This document shows positions 51,163 to 58,981 of a DNA stretch of 64,000 nucleotides, in pieces. The stretch is from NCBI GenBank assembly GCA_025058175.1, contig JANXED010000004.1:31139-95138 (forward strand). Direction: 5' to 3'. The notes beneath the pieces are model-generated. The model ran no database searches and was not told the DNA's origin. It saw only the letters and a program-made list of their open reading frames with translations. Within the stretch, counting starts at the first letter, position 1; every line of letters begins with the position of its first letter. Position numbers and translations under genes: made by a program. The DNA comes from Candidatus Calditenuaceae archaeon (lineage in GTDB: Archaea; Thermoproteota; Nitrososphaeria_A; Caldarchaeales; Calditenuaceae).

Positions 51163-52890
51163 TTGATCGGCAGGCTCGCGTTCCTTGCGCTACTCGCAGC
51201 CCTGATCTTCGCCAGCTTCGGAACCGTCGTCGGTGAGGAGCACCAGCTGGAGCTGCAGGTCGTCGACGCGACGGGAAGGCCGCTGTCCGGGGTCGAGCTG
51301 GCGCTGATCGACGGAGGGGTGAGGAGGGCCTTCAGGACCACCGACGCGGGGCTCGCGGTCTTCAGGGCCCTACAGGCCGGGACCTACCTAGCCCAACTCC
51401 AAGTGGATGGGGTGCTGGTCCTCAACGAGACGGTCACCGTGCCGCAGGAGGGGAGGCCGAGGCTCGTGGCAAAGGTCGCGCCGCTCAGCCTGGTCGTCCT
51501 CGACGCCGACGGCCTCCCTGCGAGGGACCTGACGGTCAGGGTCGCGGCCGGCGCGGGAAAGGTCGTCAGGGAGGCTGTCACCAGGGAGGCAGGGACCGTC
51601 ACGTTCAGCAACCTGCCGCTCTCGGAGCTCCAAGCCGTGGGCGTCTACACCGTCTCGATAAGGGCCCAAGGGGTCACGACCGAACTGGGTACCCTGCGGC
51701 ACGACCTCTCGAAGGAGCGCTACGAGTTCGTGGGACCACTCGCGACCGTCCGGATAAGGGTCGTCGACCTGGCTGGCAATCCCCTACCCAACGGCACGGT
51801 CACGCTCCTCACCGGCCTGGTGACCTACAGGGCTAACATCGCGGAGGGCAGCGCCGAGCTCAGGGGCGTCTTGACGTCGGACGTCGCCGGAAAGTACGGA
51901 CTCTCGGTCTTTAGGTTCTACGGGAGGAACCGCGTGAACTTCACGCTGCTGGAGGCGTCGCTGGAACTCGCGAGGTCGACCAACCTGACCCTCGTGGCGA
52001 ACGCGCTGGACCTCGAGGTCAGGGCGCTGGCCGACGGCGAGGACCCGATAGCGAGGGCTAGGGTGTCGGTGAGCTCCGCGAGGGGCGAGCTTGACTCCGG
52101 GGTCACCGACTCCGAGGGGAGGGTTAGGTTCAGGGCCCTGCCGGCCTCGCAGGCGGCCGAGGCCGGGGACCTGAGGTTGAGCCTCAGCCTCGGCGGGCGA
52201 TACCTCCTCAACGTCACGCACAGGTTGACCCTCGAGGGCACATCGCTCGGGCTCGCGGTAAGGAGGGCAGAGCTCGCGGTCAGCCTGGTCGCCGCCGACG
52301 GGTCCCCGCTCTCGGGGGCGCTAGTCCAGTCCACAGAGCCGGGGACGGGTAAGAGGATCAACGCGACCTCGGACCGCTCCGGCGTCGCCCTACTCAGGAC
52401 CCTACCGGTCCCGCTGAGGGTAACGGTCGTTTACGAGGGGATGGTAGTCCACGCGGAGGACCTCGACCCGACCAGGGGGAGGGCCGAGGTCAGGGTCTCC
52501 GGCGCTAGGATACCGGTGACGATCGAGGTCAGGGACTGGCTCGGAGCGAAGTCGCCCGGCGTGACGTTGAGGGCCTATCAGGCAGGCAAGGAGGTCGCGG
52601 TCCAGAGGGCGGACGGCTCGTTCTCGCTGGTCGTCCCGGTGAAGGGGAGCGTGGCGCTGGAGGTGTACCTCGACGGCCGCCTGATCGAGAAGCGGGTCCT
52701 AGCGGTGACCGCGCCCTCCCACGAAGTCCTGGTGGTCAGCGGTTTCTTCGCTGGCGGCGGCCTTCTGGGGCCGGAGGCGATGGGTATGGCCGTCTCAGCG
52801 GTCGTCTCCTCAGCTATGATCGCGGCCGGAGTCTCTCTGGTCCTCTGGGCCCGGAGGCGGGCGTCTGCCAGTCAGGCGAGGGCCTCGTAG
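51163..52890 (+). CDS. secreted, membrane-anchored protein with repeated carboxypeptidase-regulatory-like domains
   Basis: The product (575 residues) has a signal segment (IGRLAFLALLAALIFASFG), at least five beta-sandwich repeats with the pattern 'DA.G.PLSGV...G...T...G...F..L' (for example VVDATGRPLSGVELAL, VVDLAGNPLPNGTVTLL, LVAADGSPLSGALVQ), and a C-terminal hydrophobic anchor near residues 540-562 with a basic tail. Such repeats occur in surface or adhesion proteins. No enzyme motif is visible. It may be co-transcribed with the Nudix gene. Its end overlaps the glycosyltransferase gene convergently. Confidence 0.7.
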   Translation: MIGRLAFLALLAALIFASFGTVVGEEHQLELQVVDATGRPLSGVELALIDGGVRRAFRTTDAGLAVFRALQAGTYLAQLQVDGVLVLNETVTVPQEGRPRLVAKVAPLSLVVLDADGLPARDLTVRVAAGAGKVVREAVTREAGTVTFSNLPLSELQAVGVYTVSIRAQGVTTELGTLRHDLSKERYEFVGPLATVRIRVVDLAGNPLPNGTVTLLTGLVTYRANIAEGSAELRGVLTSDVAGKYGLSVFRFYGRNRVNFTLLEASLELARSTNLTLVANALDLEVRALADGEDPIARARVSVSSARGELDSGVTDSEGRVRFRALPASQAAEAGDLRLSLSLGGRYLLNVTHRLTLEGTSLGLAVRRAELAVSLVAADGSPLSGALVQSTEPGTGKRINATSDRSGVALLRTLPVPLRVTVVYEGMVVHAEDLDPTRGRAEVRVSGARIPVTIEVRDWLGAKSPGVTLRAYQAGKEVAVQRADGSFSLVVPVKGSVALEVYLDGRLIEKRVLAVTAPSHEVLVVSGFFAGGGLLGPEAMGMAVSAVVSSAMIAAGVSLVLWARRRASASQARAS

Positions 52891-53768
52891 AGCCTGATGT
52901 AAGACCCGGTGACCGTCCTGTAGTCGAACTCCCTCACGATCTCCTTACCCCTCCTCACCAGCCTGTCCCTCTTCGACTCCAGCTCCCCGAAGGCCTCAAC
53001 CCATCTCTCCGGGACGGGGTCGGTCAGCAGCACCGCGTCGCTGAAGGGCTCGAAGGCAGGGATCCTGTTCGCGATCACCGGACACTCCGAAGCCCAGGCC
53101 TCCAGCAGGACGCTCGGCATCCCCTCCCACCGCGACGTGATCATCAGGCAGACCGCCGACTTCATATGGGATATCACCTCCTTCCAGGGCGCGACCCGCT
53201 CGACGCCGAAGGCGACGTGCCTTACCTTTAGCCTCCTCACCACCTCCTTGAAAAGGCGATAGTTCTTGATGGGGTCGTTCCTCCCCACGAAGAGGACGTA
53301 GCTCTTCTCCGCGGGCTCGACCTCCTCGATCGCCCGGACGTCGGTCATGTTGGGGATCCACATCCATCCCCTCCTCTCGGCCTCGTAACGCATCACGGTC
53401 GTCACGGCGCCAACCCGTCCCCTCATCGCCCTGATCCCGAACCAGAGCGCGTCGGTGACCGGGCCGTACTTCATCCTGAACTCGACCTCTCCGCCGTGAA
53501 CGGTGACCACGCCCCTCTCCGCGAAGGCGAGCGTGGGCAGAAGCTTCGGCGAGTGGACGTGAACCACGTCGAAGCCCCTAACCCTCAGCGAGGCCCCGAC
53601 CGAGAACGTGAGCGACTTGAGTTTCGGGATCCCAAGAGCCCATGAGTTGCCCGAGTGCACCGCGACCGCCTCAACCCCCTCCTCCTTCAGACCCCTGTGG
53701 AGGAGCTGGACGTGCCTGCCGGAGCCGCTCGCGCCCCCGTAGGTGTAGTTGACCAGAGCTACCCTCAA
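52872..53768 (-). CDS. glycosyltransferase, GT4 family
   Basis: The product (298 residues from TTG 53768) is a GT-B glycosyltransferase: MRVALVNYTYGGASGSGRHV, DVVHVHSPKLLPTLAFAERG, VLFVGRNDPIKNYRLF, and the GT4 donor motif SRWEGMPSVLLEAWASECPVIA (E-x7-E). It probably adds sugars to surface glycans, lipids or N-glycans. The ATG at 53792 is too close to the TATA element (53795-53802), so TTG 53768 is preferred. It is divergent from uS11. Confidence 0.85.
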   Translation of the reverse strand: MRVALVNYTYGGASGSGRHVQLLHRGLKEEGVEAVAVHSGNSWALGIPKLKSLTFSVGASLRVRGFDVVHVHSPKLLPTLAFAERGVVTVHGGEVEFRMKYGPVTDALWFGIRAMRGRVGAVTTVMRYEAERRGWMWIPNMTDVRAIEEVEPAEKSYVLFVGRNDPIKNYRLFKEVVRRLKVRHVAFGVERVAPWKEVISHMKSAVCLMITSRWEGMPSVLLEAWASECPVIANRIPAFEPFSDAVLLTDPVPERWVEAFGELESKRDRLVRRGKEIVREFDYRTVTGSYIRLYEALA

Positions 53769-53794
53769 CCCCTCGCAGACGGCGCGTTCCAACG

Positions 53795-53802
53795 TTTAAT
53801 AG
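53795..53802. promoter_or_regulatory. shared, near-symmetric TATA element between uS11 and the glycosyltransferase
   Basis: TTTAATAG lies about 30 bp from the ATG of uS11 on one side and about 30 bp from TTG 53768 on the other, and no other AT-rich element is present. One box may serve both directions. Confidence 0.5.
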
Positions 53803-53827
53803 GTAAACCCGTGGCTGGACCGCAGGG

Positions 53828-54253
53828 ATGTCGACGGAGGCGCCCGCGCAGCAGCCGAGGAGGGAGGAGAAGCTCGTATGGGGAGTCGTCCACATCTACT
53901 CCTCATACAACAACGTCGTCGTCCACGTGACTGACCTGACCGGCTCAGAGACCTTCGCGAGGGCCTCCGGCGGGATGTTCGTGACCGGAGGGAGGATGGA
54001 GGCCTCGCCCTACGCCGCGATGAGGGCGGCGAGCTTCGCGATGGAGGTCGCGAAGTCGAAGGGCATCAACGCGGTCCACATCAAGGTCAGGGCGCCTGGG
54101 GGCGTGAAGTCGAAGACCCCGGGCCCGGGCACTCAGGCCGCGATAAGGGCGATCGCCAGGTCCGGCGTCCTCATCGGGAGGATCGAGGACGTCACGCCCA
54201 CGCCCCACGACAGCGTCAGGAAGAAGGGAGGCAGGAGGGGAAGGCGGGTCTAA
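53828..54253 (+). CDS. rpsK: 30S ribosomal protein uS11
   Basis: The 141-residue product is archaeal uS11, with [65 protein letters not shown] and a basic tail [12 protein letters not shown]. It lies on the small-subunit platform. It is solitary here, away from S13 and S4. The ATG lies about 30 bp after the TATA element, consistent with a leaderless message. Confidence 0.97.
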   Translation: MSTEAPAQQPRREEKLVWGVVHIYSSYNNVVVHVTDLTGSETFARASGGMFVTGGRMEASPYAAMRAASFAMEVAKSKGINAVHIKVRAPGGVKSKTPGPGTQAAIRAIARSGVLIGRIEDVTPTPHDSVRKKGGRRGRRV

Positions 54254-54271
54254 CCTGCGAAAATTAGCATC

Positions 54272-54799
54272 ATGTTGAAATTCTCGGTCGCGGGTGCTCT
54301 GAACGTGAAGCGGCTCTACCTCGTGGCTTTGGCGGTCGTGGTGGCATTAGTCGCGGGCGTCGGCGTCGTCTTCGGCATAGGGTCGGTGCCCGTCGCGGAG
54401 GACATAGCCACGAGGCACGGCACCAAGGCGGGCGCCATCTTCCTGAACCTCAGGAACAACGGCTTCTTGGCCGACTGCGTGGTGGGCGTCGAGGTCTACG
54501 GCGAGACCAAGGACGGTAAGAGGGTCGACCTACAGTCGGAGCTCCACACGACCGTCATGGAAGGGAACGTCATGAAGATGGTCAAGGTCGACAAGGTCTG
54601 CGTCGGGCCCTTCGGCGTCGTCAGGATGAGGGGCGCAGAGGGGGAGGGCTACCATATCATGGTTTTCGGCGAGATCGAGAAGGTCAACGTGTACCACGTC
54701 ACCCTGAAGTTCCAGAGCGGCAAGGTCCTCCACTTCCACGCGAAGGCCCCGACCGCGGCCGGACATACTGACCACGGAATGGGGCACAGGCACGGGTAA
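54272..54799 (+). CDS. PCuAC-like extracytoplasmic copper chaperone
   Basis: The 175-residue product has an N-terminal membrane segment (YLVALAVVVALVAGVGVVFG), then a cupredoxin-like domain whose pattern matches PCuAC/DUF461: AGAIFLNLRNNG, ELHTTVMEGNVMKMVKV (the H..M..M copper site) and GYHIMVFGEI. It ends in a His/Met-rich tail (HTDHGMGHRHG). PCuAC delivers Cu(I) to the CuA centre of cytochrome oxidase. An in-frame GTG at 54305 (VKRLYLVAL) is the better start if AAAATTAG near 54259 is its TATA box. Confidence 0.7.
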   Translation: MLKFSVAGALNVKRLYLVALAVVVALVAGVGVVFGIGSVPVAEDIATRHGTKAGAIFLNLRNNGFLADCVVGVEVYGETKDGKRVDLQSELHTTVMEGNVMKMVKVDKVCVGPFGVVRMRGAEGEGYHIMVFGEIEKVNVYHVTLKFQSGKVLHFHAKAPTAAGHTDHGMGHRHG

Positions 54800-54831
54800 C
54801 TCCTCTGCTCGAGTTAACTCTTTGGGTTAAG

Positions 54832-54840
54832 CTTATTTAT
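54832..54840 (+). promoter_or_regulatory. TATA box for methylmalonyl-CoA mutase large subunit
   Basis: CTTATTTAT lies 25-33 bp upstream of the ATG at 54865 in an otherwise GC-rich setting. Confidence 0.65.
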
Positions 54841-54864
54841 CGTTCAAAAACTTCGTGAAACGAG

Positions 54865-56646
54865 ATGGGGAGGATCGCGGAGGGGCTCTCCGACTGGTCG
54901 TCCAGGAGGCTCGGGTACTGGGCAGACCTCAAGTCCAGGAGGGAGGAGAGGAGGAAAAGGTCCCCGATGTTCAAGGAGGAGGCGTTAGAGAGGCTGAGGA
55001 CGCTCCAATCGCTCTGGGAGAAGAAGTATCAGGACAGCGTCTGCACCGCGCCGGAGAGGAAGAAGTCCTTCGAGACGACCTCGGGGATTGAGATCAAGCC
55101 GCTCTACACGCCTTTGGACGTCAGCTGGCTCGACTACGAGACCGACCTCGGCTTCCCGGGCGAATATCCCTACACGAGGGGGGTCTACACGTCGATGTAC
55201 AGGTCCAAGGTCTGGACGATGCGGATGTTCGCGGGCCTCGGGACCCCAGAGGACACCAACAGCCGGTTCAAGTTCCTGCTTGAGCACGGCGAGACGGGCC
55301 TGAGCCTCGCCTTCGACATGCCGACCCTCTACGGCTACGACCCCGACAGCCCGAGGGCCGAGGGTGAGGTAGGGAAGTGCGGAGTCTCCGTTGCGACCGT
55401 GAAGGACATGGAGGTGATCTTCGACGGAATCCCGCTGGACAAGGTCAGTGTCTCCATGACGATCAACGCGCCTGCAGCGGTCCTCCTCGCGATGCTGATC
55501 GTCGTCGCGGAGAAGCAGGGCGTGCCGATGCGGGTACTCAGCGGTACAGTACAGGCCGACATATTGAAGGAGTTCATCGCCCAGAAGGAGTGGGCCTTCA
55601 CTCCGGAGGCCCACCTCCGGATCATCAGGGACATGATGGATTTCTGCACTAAGAACATGCCCAGGTGGCACTACGTCAGCGTCAGCGGGTACCACATCAG
55701 GGAGGCTGGGGCCAGCGCGGCCCAAGAGCTTAGCTTCACCCTGATGGACGGGTTCACCTACGTCGACCTGGGGATCTCGTCCGGCCTCAATCCCGACGAG
55801 TTCCTCCCGCGCTTCTCGTTCTTCTTCAACTCCACGATGAACTTCTTCGAGGAGATCGCTAAGTTCAGGGCCGCCAGGAAGATCTGGGCCACCGTGATGA
55901 GGGAGTTCTACGGCGTCAAGAACCCGAGGGGCCTGACCCTGAGGTTCCACACCCAGAACTCCGGGGCCTCGCTGACGTGGCAGCAGCCGCTGAACAACAT
56001 CATCAGGACCACGATCGAGGCCTTGGCAGCGGTCCTCGGCGGGACGCAGTCGCTCCACACCAACTCCTACGACGAGGCCTGGGCACTGCCCTCCGAGGAG
56101 GCGGTCCTCGTGGCACTCAGGACCCAACAGATAATCGCCGAGGAGACCGACATCCCAGACACGATCGACCCGCTCGCGGGCTCCTACTTCGTCGAGTGGT
56201 TGACGGACCAGATGGTGGAGAAGGCCCTCGACTACTTCTACAAGATCGACGAGCTCGGGGGAATGCTGAGGGCGATTGAGACGGGATACGTCCAGAGGGA
56301 GATACACGAGGTCGCCTACAGGACGCAGCTAGCGGTGGAGCGGGGCGAGTCCGTGATCGTAGGCGTGAACAAGTACGTTATCCCCGACGAGAAGCCGATC
56401 AGGTACCTCAGGATCGACGAGAGGGTGAGGGACCTTCAGGTCGCGAGGCTCGAGGAGGTCAAGAGGACGAGGGACAGGGAGAGGGTGAGGAGGGCCCTCG
56501 ACCAGCTCAGGTGGGCCTTCGAGCACGAGGACGTCAACGTGATGCCCTACATCATCGAAGCGGTCAGGTCCTACGCGACGCTGGAGGAGATCATGAACGT
56601 CGGCCGCGAGGTCTTCGGGACCTGGAAGGAGCCCCAGATCGTCTGA
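54865..56646 (+). CDS. mcmA1: methylmalonyl-CoA mutase, large (catalytic) subunit
   Basis: The 593-residue product is the TIM-barrel subunit of a B12-dependent acyl-CoA mutase: PYTRGVYTSMYRSKVWTMRMFAG, SLAFDMPTLYGYDPDSP, MTINAPAAVLLAML, SGYHIREAGASAAQELSF, RFHTQNSGASLTWQQPLNNIIRTT (in parts) and LHTNSYDEAWALPSEEA. Tyr in the RGVYTSMY segment is what methylmalonyl-CoA mutases carry, favouring that substrate over hydroxyisobutyryl-CoA. The B12-binding subunit is encoded convergently 18 nt away and MeaB is at 28 kb. It turns (R)-methylmalonyl-CoA into succinyl-CoA. Confidence 0.93.
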   Translation: MGRIAEGLSDWSSRRLGYWADLKSRREERRKRSPMFKEEALERLRTLQSLWEKKYQDSVCTAPERKKSFETTSGIEIKPLYTPLDVSWLDYETDLGFPGEYPYTRGVYTSMYRSKVWTMRMFAGLGTPEDTNSRFKFLLEHGETGLSLAFDMPTLYGYDPDSPRAEGEVGKCGVSVATVKDMEVIFDGIPLDKVSVSMTINAPAAVLLAMLIVVAEKQGVPMRVLSGTVQADILKEFIAQKEWAFTPEAHLRIIRDMMDFCTKNMPRWHYVSVSGYHIREAGASAAQELSFTLMDGFTYVDLGISSGLNPDEFLPRFSFFFNSTMNFFEEIAKFRAARKIWATVMREFYGVKNPRGLTLRFHTQNSGASLTWQQPLNNIIRTTIEALAAVLGGTQSLHTNSYDEAWALPSEEAVLVALRTQQIIAEETDIPDTIDPLAGSYFVEWLTDQMVEKALDYFYKIDELGGMLRAIETGYVQREIHEVAYRTQLAVERGESVIVGVNKYVIPDEKPIRYLRIDERVRDLQVARLEEVKRTRDRERVRRALDQLRWAFEHEDVNVMPYIIEAVRSYATLEEIMNVGREVFGTWKEPQIV

Positions 56647-56664
56647 ACCGGAGCTGCTCCGCCC

Positions 56665-57102
56665 TCAGACCGCCTCTTTCCACCTCTCCTTTCTCACCCT
56701 CTCGACGATGTGTTTAATGATCACGTCCAGCGGCGTTCCTGGCCCGAAGTTCCCAGAGATCCCCTCGCTCTCAAGGATCGGCCTGTCCTCCGGCGGGATA
56801 ATGCCTCCCCCGACGACGATCTTGTCGCCCGCCCCCCTCTCCCTCAAGAGCCTCGCGACCCTGATGAAGTTTGGGATGTGGTCGGCGTTGTGGAGGCTCA
56901 GGGCAACTACATCGACGTCCTCTTGGATCGCGATCTCCACGACCTCCTCGGGGCTCCGGAGTATGCCGCCGTAGACGACCTCCATCCCCGCGTCCCTAAA
57001 GGCCCTAGCCAGTATCAGCAGGCCTCTGTCGTGGCCGTCGAGCCCTGGCTTCGCGAGGAGTATCCTGATCCTCCGGTTGCTCCTCTGGGCCAGCTCGGCC
57101 AT
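56665..57102 (-). CDS. mcmA2: methylmalonyl-CoA mutase, B12-binding subunit
   Basis: The product (145 residues from ATG 57102) is the cobalamin-binding Rossmann domain: RILLAKPGLDGHDRGLLILARA contains the DxHxxG lower-ligand motif, followed by EEVVEIAIQEDVDVVALSLHNADHI and VVGGGIIPPEDRPIL. It carries B12 to the large subunit. A minus-strand CTAATTA at about 57131-57137 is too close to ATG 57123, so the next ATG is preferred and would be leaderless. Convergent with mcmA1. Confidence 0.92.
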   Translation of the reverse strand: MAELAQRSNRRIRILLAKPGLDGHDRGLLILARAFRDAGMEVVYGGILRSPEEVVEIAIQEDVDVVALSLHNADHIPNFIRVARLLRERGAGDKIVVGGGIIPPEDRPILESEGISGNFGPGTPLDVIIKHIVERVRKERWKEAV

Positions 57103-57207
57103 CCCTGGTCCTAACTGAGACACTTCGGGTAATTAGAGTTCTCCGCGCGGTCCAGAGGGTTCGGTTCTTTTATCGGCCCCTCCCCAGGATAATCCGGTCG
57201 GGAGGGG

Positions 57208-58017
57208 TTGGTCCTGAACTACGGCGACAGGGTGCTCCTACTCACCGAGAGGGGCAACAGGTACCTTGTGACGCTCAAGCGGGGGGAGAGGCTGCACTCG
57301 GAGGACGGCGTCTTGAGCCACGACTCGCTGGTGGGGCTCGAGCACGGCGACGTCGTCGAGTCAACAACCGGCGTGAGGGCCGCGGTCCTCTACCCCACCG
57401 TCTACGAGCTGCTGGCCTCGATGCCCCGGAGGACACAGATCGTGTACCCGAAGGACCTCGGGATGATCGCGTTCCTCGCGGACGCGAGGCCGGGCTCCAA
57501 GATCGTCGAGGGGGGAACCGGGAGCGGCGTGCTGGCGCTATACCTCGCGACCCGCGTATGCCCCGGTGGCCTAGTGGTCAGCTACGACCTCTCCGACGAG
57601 AGGTTCCCCGTGATAGAGCGGATGGCCGAGAGGCTCGGCGTGAAGGAGGCCCTGGTGCTGAAGAGGGGGGACCTCGGTGAGCCTGAGGAGAGGGAAGTCG
57701 ACGCGTTCGTCGTTGACGTTCCCGAGCCCTGGAGCGTGATCGGGGGCGCGGTGAAGGCCCTGAGGGGAGGAGGGACCTTCGTCGCGATCGTCCCGTCCGT
57801 GAACCAGCTCGAGAGGACGGTCTCGGCGATGAGGGCCTCGGGAATCGTCGACTACTTCGTGGGCGAGCTGATGATAAGGCCGTGGAGGGTTAGGGTGGGC
57901 GCGACGAGGCCGGTCCACGTGACGCGGGGCCACACGGTCTTCATCGCGTCAGGCCGGAGGGTCAACGCGGCGGACGTCTCATCATGGAACCTGAAGCTGC
58001 CTATGGGGTTCAGGTGA
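57208..58017 (+). CDS. trmI: tRNA (adenine-58/57-N1)-methyltransferase TrmI
   Basis: The 269-residue product matches archaeal TrmI: an N-terminal beta domain, MPRRTQIVYPKDLGMIAFLADARPGSKIVEGGTGSGVLALYLA (SAM motif I, given in part as VEGGTGSGVLAL), VVSYDLSDERFPVIERMAERL, AFVVDVPEPW (motif IV), and RPVHVTRGHTVFIASGR. It methylates A57/A58 in the T loop, important for thermostability. TTG start with a CTTTTATCGG TATA-like element 35-42 bp upstream. Overlaps adkA convergently by 8 nt. Confidence 0.92.
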   Translation: MVLNYGDRVLLLTERGNRYLVTLKRGERLHSEDGVLSHDSLVGLEHGDVVESTTGVRAAVLYPTVYELLASMPRRTQIVYPKDLGMIAFLADARPGSKIVEGGTGSGVLALYLATRVCPGGLVVSYDLSDERFPVIERMAERLGVKEALVLKRGDLGEPEEREVDAFVVDVPEPWSVIGGAVKALRGGGTFVAIVPSVNQLERTVSAMRASGIVDYFVGELMIRPWRVRVGATRPVHVTRGHTVFIASGRRVNAADVSSWNLKLPMGFR

Positions 58018-58618
58018 CCCTGAGGCTGGACTCTAGGAGGTTGAGGTACTCGATCAGCCTGGAGGAGAGCTCCTGAGCGTGCTGGAACGGGTAGGATTGC
58101 GGGTACCTACAGGACATCTTGACGTAGTAGCACTTGGCGTAGGAGGCCGCGGCTATCGCGGCCACCTCGCTCAGCCTCTGGTGCTCTTCGATCTCCTCGA
58201 GGGGCTCGAGCCCCCGCCTCCTCGAGACGTCTTCGTCCTTGCTCCTCCTCTCGAGGATGTCCTCGGGCCTGAAGTCCAGGAAGACGACCGCGTGCGGCCT
58301 GATCGCGTCCAGCAGGTCCGGCGGCAGACCCGGGTAGTAACCGAAGGGCGACCTGATGAGGGCGTGGGTGTCCACGAGGACCTTCCCGTCCATCGCGCCT
58401 ATCCTCCTCGCGGCCTCGAGCTGAACGACCCTGTACTCCTCGACCGGGATGACCTTCCTCATCTCGTCCCTGGAGCTCAGGTTGTACCTCGTCCTCGCGA
58501 TCTCGAACATCGCGTCTCCCAGGTTCGTCACCACGACGTCAGGGGCCTTCTCCCGGACCATCCTGAGGATCGTCGTCTTGCCAGAGCCCGGAACCGCCGT
58601 CACGATGACCCGCGCCAT
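58010..58618 (-). CDS. adkA: archaeal adenylate kinase
   Basis: The 202-residue product is the archaeal AdkA type: P-loop VIVTAVPGSGKTTILRMV, VTNLGDAMFEIA, the DTHALIRSPFGYYPGLP segment (substrate strand) and FLDFRPEDILERRSKDEDVSRRRGL (lid). It converts AMP and ATP to two ADP. It is unrelated in sequence detail to bacterial Adk. It lies 37 nt downstream of the histone gene on the same strand, with a CAATTAGG element overlapping the histone stop as possible promoter. Confidence 0.93.
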   Translation of the reverse strand: MARVIVTAVPGSGKTTILRMVREKAPDVVVTNLGDAMFEIARTRYNLSSRDEMRKVIPVEEYRVVQLEAARRIGAMDGKVLVDTHALIRSPFGYYPGLPPDLLDAIRPHAVVFLDFRPEDILERRSKDEDVSRRRGLEPLEEIEEHQRLSEVAAIAAASYAKCYYVKMSCRYPQSYPFQHAQELSSRLIEYLNLLESSLRVT

Positions 58619-58655
58619 AACCGCGGGTTGTCCTGCGATCGGGCGCCTAATTGAG

Positions 58656-58895
58656 CTATACCCTGCCGATGCGGAGCTCAGGGAAGAGGGACCTGGCCGC
58701 CTCGATGACGTCCTCCCTCCTCACGGTCCTCCTGCCCGCGGACGCTGCCACCTCGATCGCCCTCGCGCTGATCTTCATCCCTATCTGCTCCAAGATCGCC
58801 CTCAGCTCCTCCGCGGCCTCCTCGCTCACCCTGACGGCCCCCGCCCTCTTCAGCATCCTGTGGACGGGGGCCATCGAGAGCTCCCGCATCCCCAT
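58656..58895 (-). CDS. archaeal histone
   Basis: The 79-residue product is a single histone fold: ELSMAPVHRMLKRAGAVRVSEEAAEELRAILEQIG (helix 1-loop-helix 2, in parts LSMAPVHRMLKRAG and AAEELRAILEQIG), then KISARAIEVAASAGRRTVRREDVIEAARSLF. R/T and RxTVxxxD pairs needed for DNA binding and dimer contacts are present. It has a short N-terminal extension (MGMRE) and a brief C-terminal tail. A CTATAG element about 26 bp upstream suggests leaderless expression. Confidence 0.93.
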   Translation of the reverse strand: MGMRELSMAPVHRMLKRAGAVRVSEEAAEELRAILEQIGMKISARAIEVAASAGRRTVRREDVIEAARSLFPELRIGRV

Positions 58896-58981
58896 CGACT
58901 CTAGTGCTCAGCGGGCTATAGCGTTTCCAGCTGAGCCCCGACCCCAGACATTTATTCCGAGGCCGGCCGATCGACTGCCGG

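Noticed and set aside
54985..56307. 440-codon minus-strand frame opposite methylmalonyl-CoA mutase
   Set aside because: Low-complexity mirror of a well-supported gene on the plus strand.
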